Origin: JAKFEW01 sp036675505
Lineage (GTDB): Bacteria > Cyanobacteriota > Sericytochromatia > S15B-MN24 > JAQBPE01
Assembly: GCA_036675505.1 (NCBI GenBank)
Contig: JAKFEW010000141.1
Coordinates: 124,001-188,000, forward strand
Reading direction: 5' to 3'
Length of the DNA: 64,000 bases
Translations under genes and position numbers: made by a program
In this document: piece after piece, positions 60,341 through 64,000 of the stretch
Layout: the number at the start of each line of letters is the position of its first letter
Position numbering within the stretch: position 1 is the first letter of the stretch
Notes under the pieces: model-generated
Told to the model about the DNA's origin: nothing
Database searches by the model: none
Seen by the model: only the letters and a program-made list of their open reading frames with translations

Positions 60341-61180
60341 GTGCTGGAGAAGCTGCTTCTGACGGTCCTCTTGGCCATCGTGCCGGCGAGCCGGGCCGCC
60401 GCGGTGCCCGAGCGACCCGACCCGCTGTTCGGGCCGCGCACGCTCTACGGCTGGGGGCCCTGGCTCGCGGAGTTCGACGGCGCACCGACGGTCGGCGTCA
60501 ACGAGGTCGTCCCGTTCTTCGCGGAGGGCCGCAAGCCGGGCCGGGCGACGATCATGGCCGTCTCGCGGCGCGGGACGCCGGGCTACGCCAGGGCGGGGCT
60601 GCTCACGCGCGGCCCGGACGCACCGCCGCGGGTCGTGGCGCTCAAGGGCGAGGTGCCGGCGGATGAGCCCGTGTTGGTCGTCCGCGGCCTTTCACCCGAC
60701 CACCGGCTGGTAGGCAGCGCGCCAGTTCCGGCGGGCGCAGGCGCGTCCGTCGACGCGCTGTTGACGGCCGCGCGGGCCCAGAAGGGAAAGCACACGCTGG
60801 TCTTCGTCCACCGCTACCACGCGCCGCGCCAGCCCGAGATCGTCGACCTGTTCGTGGGCGAGCCCACCTGGAACCCGGGCGGCAAGACCATGCGCCAGGT
60901 GCGGGCTCAACGCGTCACGTTCGTGGGCGGGAAGCTCGTGGCCACGAAGGCCTTCACGCGGCGCGCCGGCGTGCCCGAACACGTCGACACCGAGCCCGTC
61001 ACGCTGACGCGCGCCGATTGGGCCGAGACCTCGGTGCGCACGCTGGGCTTCGTGGGCGTGCCCGACGGCCGGTGGTTCCGGTTGACGGCGGACGTCGGCT
61101 TCGAGGGCGTCGGCTATCGCGTCGAGCAGCTCGGCAGCGGTATGGTGGCGTACGACGCGTACCACTACACCCCGCACTGA
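60341..61180 (+). CDS. Exported protein of unknown function
   Basis: The 279-residue protein starts with GTG and has a signal peptide (LEKLLLTVLLAIVPASRAAA). The mature part is beta-rich with many Arg/Tyr/Trp residues (TLYGWGPWLAEFDG, TLVFVHRYHAPRQPEIVDLF, YRVEQLGSGMVAYDAYHY). No family is recognised. It follows the previous exported protein gene closely; the spacer contains two near copies of GGATCGATAGAC/GGATCGATAAAC, a small duplication. Confidence 0.6.
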   Translation: MLEKLLLTVLLAIVPASRAAAVPERPDPLFGPRTLYGWGPWLAEFDGAPTVGVNEVVPFFAEGRKPGRATIMAVSRRGTPGYARAGLLTRGPDAPPRVVALKGEVPADEPVLVVRGLSPDHRLVGSAPVPAGAGASVDALLTAARAQKGKHTLVFVHRYHAPRQPEIVDLFVGEPTWNPGGKTMRQVRAQRVTFVGGKLVATKAFTRRAGVPEHVDTEPVTLTRADWAETSVRTLGFVGVPDGRWFRLTADVGFEGVGYRVEQLGSGMVAYDAYHYTPH

Positions 61181-61263
61181 TCGGCAGCTCTCTTGCCCCG
61201 GGCGCGGTTGGGGGTGGCTGGGTATGAGACTTCAGCCAGCGCCCTCGAAGCCGGAGGAAACCG

Positions 61264-62754
61264 ATGACGACCACGTCCTACACCTTGCACGACGCCCTCG
61301 CCGCTCGCCGCGGCGCCTTCATCGGCAACCGCATCGACGGCGAGTGGCGGCCGGCCGCCTCCGGCACCACCTTCGAGCGCCGCAACCCGGCCGATGAGCG
61401 CGAGCTCGTGGGCACCTTCCCGCTCTCCGAGGCGGCCGACGTGGCGGCCGCCGTCGCGGCCGCGAAGCGCGCCTTCCCGGCCTGGAAGGCGCTCGGCTCG
61501 GTGGCGCGCGGCAAGGTGCTGCTGGCGGCGAGCCTGATCATGGCCCGCCGGCTGGAGGAGCTCGCCCAGGCCATGACCTGGGAGGAGGGCAAGGCGCTCG
61601 GCGAGGCGCGCCAGGAGGTGCAGCGGGCGATCGGCTACCTCGAGTTCCTGGCGGGCGAGGGCCGGCGCTACGCCGGCGAGATGCTGCCCTCCGAGTCCGG
61701 CGGCATCAACTACACGCGCCGGCGCCCGCTCGGCGTGGTCGGCCTCATCACGCCCTGGAACTTCCCCGTGAACATCCCGACCATCAAGGCCGGCCCGGCG
61801 CTGCTTGCGGGCAACACGGTCGTCCTCAAGCCGTCCGAGCTCTCGCCGCTCTGCGCCGTGATCCTGGCCGAGATCTTCGAAGAGGCCGGCTGCCCGGCTG
61901 GCGTCTTCAACGTGGTCTTTGGCGCCGAGGCGGCCGGCGAGGCGCTGGTGGGCCACCCGGACGTCCGCGCGATCTCGTTCACGGGCTCGACGGCCGTCGG
62001 GCGCCTGATCAACCAGCAGGCCGCGGCACGCTTCGCCCGCGTGCAGCTCGAGATGGGCGGCAAGAACCCCGCGATCATCCTCGCCGACGCCGACCTCGAC
62101 AGGGCCGCGGCCGACGTGGCGGTGGGCGGCTGGTCGGTGACGGGCCAGCGCTGCAACGCGAACAGCATCGTGTTCGTCGCCCGCGAGGTGCACGACCTGC
62201 TCGCCGACCGGCTGGTGGCGAAGGCGAAGGCGATCGCCGTCGGCCCCGGCCTCGACCCCGCGAACGCCATGGGCCCGCTCGTGGAGCGCTCCGCCCGCGA
62301 GCGCGTGATGGGCTACGTGGACCGCGCCCGCGCGGACGGCGCGCGCATCCTGGCGGGCGGCGACGTCCCGGCGGACGGCGACTTCGCGCACGGCTTCTAC
62401 ATGCGTCCGACGCTGATCGCCGGCCTCGACGCCGACCACGCGGTCAACTGCGAGGAGATGTTCGGCCCGGTGATCACCCTGGTGCCGTGCGAGGGCCTGG
62501 CGGACGGCGTGGCCCTCGCGAACCGCCTGCCCTACGGCCTGGCTTCGTCCGTTTACACGCGCGACGTCGCATCGGCGCTGGCCTACGCCGAGACGATGGA
62601 CGCGGGCATCCTGCACATCAACTGCCCGACCACGCTCAGCGAGCTCCAGATGCCTTACGGCGGCGTGAAGGACTCCGGCCACGGCGGCCGCGAGATGGGC
62701 CGCTACGTCCTGGACTTCTATACGGAGCTCCAGGCCGTCTATATGCGCCCGTGA
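61264..62754 (+). CDS. NAD(P)-dependent aldehyde dehydrogenase (ketoglutarate-semialdehyde type)
   Basis: The 496-residue enzyme has the ALDH core: VGLITPWNFPVNIPTIKAGP with catalytic Asn, SFTGSTAVGRLINQ for NAD, LEMGGKNPAIILADAD with the Glu, and GWSVTGQRCNANSIVFVARE with the catalytic Cys. CEEMFGPVITLVPCE and the C-terminal YGGVKDSGHGGREMGRYVLD are typical. It resembles 2,5-dioxovalerate (alpha-ketoglutarate semialdehyde) dehydrogenases of sugar-acid degradation. It lies beyond the iol-like operon in the opposite direction, so a shared pathway role is possible but unproven. Its TGA overlaps the start of the next gene (GTGA). Confidence 0.9.
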   Translation: MTTTSYTLHDALAARRGAFIGNRIDGEWRPAASGTTFERRNPADERELVGTFPLSEAADVAAAVAAAKRAFPAWKALGSVARGKVLLAASLIMARRLEELAQAMTWEEGKALGEARQEVQRAIGYLEFLAGEGRRYAGEMLPSESGGINYTRRRPLGVVGLITPWNFPVNIPTIKAGPALLAGNTVVLKPSELSPLCAVILAEIFEEAGCPAGVFNVVFGAEAAGEALVGHPDVRAISFTGSTAVGRLINQQAAARFARVQLEMGGKNPAIILADADLDRAAADVAVGGWSVTGQRCNANSIVFVAREVHDLLADRLVAKAKAIAVGPGLDPANAMGPLVERSARERVMGYVDRARADGARILAGGDVPADGDFAHGFYMRPTLIAGLDADHAVNCEEMFGPVITLVPCEGLADGVALANRLPYGLASSVYTRDVASALAYAETMDAGILHINCPTTLSELQMPYGGVKDSGHGGREMGRYVLDFYTELQAVYMRP

Positions 62755-64000
62755 CGCCGCCCGTCGCTCGCCTCCGCCTGGTCGCGGCGCTACTCGTTTC
62801 CCTGCTCGCGGCCGGCTGCCCGGCGCCACCGCCTGCGAAGCCCGTCACGGCCGCCGATGCGTTGCGCAAGAAGGCCTCCACGGCGCCGAAGACCTCGCCA
62901 CGCGCCACGCTCGAGCCGACCGCCGGCCCGACGTCGGCGCCGCCCGCGCCGCTCAAGCGCCCGCCCGGCGAGATGCTCGTCCTGCGCGGCACCGTCACCA
63001 TCGACGCGTCTTACGCCGTCGGCAGCGGGGCCGCGATCGTCGCCAACAACGGCGGCGCGATCGTCGCCGCGGGGTCGGCTGGGCTGCTCTCGAACAACGG
63101 CGGCGGGCTGATCGCGAACAACGGCGGCAGCCTGATCGCGAACAACGGCGGGGCGCTGATCTCGGACGGCGGCGCGGGCATCGTGACGAACAACGGCGGG
63201 AGCGTGATCGCGAACAACGGGGCCGGCGCCGTCGCCGCATACGGCGGGAGGCTCGGGTCCGAGGCGTACGCGCTCACCCAGGTCCCGGCGGTGGGGGCGA
63301 TCCTGCCCGCCGCGGGCGCCGTGCTCGGCGTGGTCTCGCTGCGCGACGGCGTGCCAGTCGCGATCGGCGAAGACGCCGCGGGGGCGCCCGTGCACGCGAT
63401 CTACACCGACGCCGCGGGCGCCTACGAGGTCTTCGTGCCGGCCGCGCTCCAGGGCAACGTGCTGGTACGCGTGCGCTTCCCGCGCGCGGCGGGCGCGTCG
63501 GCCGACACGCGCCTGGCCTACGACGTCATCACGGCGCCGAAAGCCGCGGCCGCGACCCGCGTCGATGAGGACACCTCGCTCGCCACGCGCTACCTGTTCG
63601 ACGCCTTTGCCGGCAAGTTCGGCGAGTTCCTGACGACGCAGGATCCGGAGCAGACCACGCGCGCGCTCACGACCGCCTGGATCGGCGCGCCGCCGGGGCT
63701 GCAGGAGCTCATGCTCGGCCTGGTGCGCGAGTTCCGCGCCGAGGCCGAGAAGGTTGGGCTCGACAAGGCCCCGCCGGCCGAGGTGCATCGCATGGCGCGA
63801 CGGATCATCGAGACGGCCATGGCCCCGGTGGACCTCGACACGATCGTGGTGACGAAGACCTCGAACACCCTGTGGAAGTGGCCCGACGAACCTGCGCTCA
63901 CCGGCCTGGCGGTGGCGCTCGAGGGCCTGCGCGAGGGGGCGGCGCAGAAGCTCGCTCAGGACCCGAACTTCATGGCGAAGCTCCCTTGGTTCACTGCCCT
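62751..64000 (+). CDS. Lipoprotein with 8-residue NNGG beta-solenoid repeats (3' end outside window)
   Basis: A GTG at 62751 overlaps the aldehyde dehydrogenase stop and opens a frame to the window edge (more than 416 codons). The signal peptide reads LVSLLAAGCPAPP (lipobox). Residues 96-167 are nine units of 8 residues, mostly I/V/L-x-x-N-N-G-G-x, a tight right-handed beta-solenoid pattern. A carboxypeptidase-regulatory-like domain follows (VVSLRDGVPVAIGEDAAGAP and AGAYEVFVPAALQGNVLVRV), then a helical domain (DEDTSLATRYLFDAFAGKFG). The layout parallels the VAAGAGN-repeat lipoprotein at 3348-5003, although there the Ig-like domain precedes the repeats. It is probably an envelope structural or surface protein; the C-terminus is unseen. 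Confidence 0.82.
   Translation, partial: MTPPVARLRLVAALLVSLLAAGCPAPPPAKPVTAADALRKKASTAPKTSPRATLEPTAGPTSAPPAPLKRPPGEMLVLRGTVTIDASYAVGSGAAIVANNGGAIVAAGSAGLLSNNGGGLIANNGGSLIANNGGALISDGGAGIVTNNGGSVIANNGAGAVAAYGGRLGSEAYALTQVPAVGAILPAAGAVLGVVSLRDGVPVAIGEDAAGAPVHAIYTDAAGAYEVFVPAALQGNVLVRVRFPRAAGASADTRLAYDVITAPKAAAATRVDEDTSLATRYLFDAFAGKFGEFLTTQDPEQTTRALTTAWIGAPPGLQELMLGLVREFRAEAEKVGLDKAPPAEVHRMARRIIETAMAPVDLDTIVVTKTSNTLWKWPDEPALTGLAVALEGLREGAAQKLAQDPNFMAKLPWFTA
63036..63251 (+). repeat. Nine tandem 24-bp coding repeats (NNGG units)
   Basis: Nine in-frame 24-bp units encode variants of IVANNGGA, LLSNNGGG, LIANNGGS and similar. The hydrophobic/Asn/Gly pattern is kept while codons vary. Units 2 (IVAAGSAG), 6 (LISDGGAG) and 9 (AVAAYGGR) have lost the Asn pair. 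They code for residues 96-167 of the lipoprotein. Confidence 0.9.

Overview
This is a window of high-G+C bacterial chromosome (by eye roughly 70% G+C) with dense genes on both strands. At least nine proteins carry lipoprotein signal peptides. One protein ends in a C-terminal beta-barrel finishing in Phe, there is an M23/SLT murein enzyme, and most operons are translationally coupled by ATGA or GTGA overlaps. Together these suggest a diderm, free-living heterotroph. Short-period beta-solenoid lipoproteins, NHL-repeat lipoproteins and Sel1-repeat proteins recall deep-branching high-G+C lineages such as Sericytochromatia/Tanganyikabacteria-like relatives of Cyanobacteria, but there is no 16S or other marker here, so placement is open.

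Layout. 1-1044: a vapBC toxin-antitoxin pair with a 12-bp palindromic operator, next to the fossil of a second AbrB/PIN pair. 1080-6946: secreted lipoproteins, including a two-gene operon of an NHL-propeller lipoprotein and a lipoprotein with six 8-residue repeats. 7185-11400: a small protein, a NarK-type nitrate/nitrite transporter and a NarX/NarL-like two-component pair. 11563-16918: a small protein, an ABC-F ATPase, a His-rich polytopic membrane protein, a TTG-started acyl-CoA desaturase and a P-loop kinase. 17027-17827: a gene-free segment that looks like a large structured RNA of about 770 nt with at least six GAAA-capped hairpins, a promoter-like element and a terminator. It is the best candidate for something undescribed. 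17832-24618: two GNAT acetyltransferases, a beta-helix protein, a lipoprotein, a small membrane protein and a GH13 enzyme. 24635-29926: an operon of an exported small protein, a 1380-residue exported Sel1 protein and a DDAH-like enzyme. 29933-39366: a winged-helix protein, a DMT exporter, a peptidoglycan-binding protein, an HlyIII protein, an ACT-malic enzyme, a second Sel1 protein, a degenerate receiver with a zinc finger, tRNA-Trp, a DUF305 lipoprotein and a CopZ-like metallochaperone.

39444-52506: a UbiB kinase, an esterase-like protein lacking its nucleophile, a TreT-like glycosyltransferase, PAP2 and subtilisin lipoprotein genes, a multicopper oxidase, an EmrB-type exporter, an M23+SLT murein hydrolase and an ankyrin/beta-barrel fusion.

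52568-59564 is one tightly coupled operon (IolD-like, IolE, tartrate/D-malate dehydrogenase-like, full-length transketolase, IolB, lipoprotein). It looks like a variant inositol or related polyol pathway: the ring-opening half (IolE-IolD-IolB) is present, but IolG, IolC and IolJ are not in view, and a transketolase and a hydroxyacid dehydrogenase stand in the operon. Beyond it are two exported proteins, an aldehyde dehydrogenase and, overlapping it by GTGA, a lipoprotein with nine 8-residue NNGG repeats that runs off the window.
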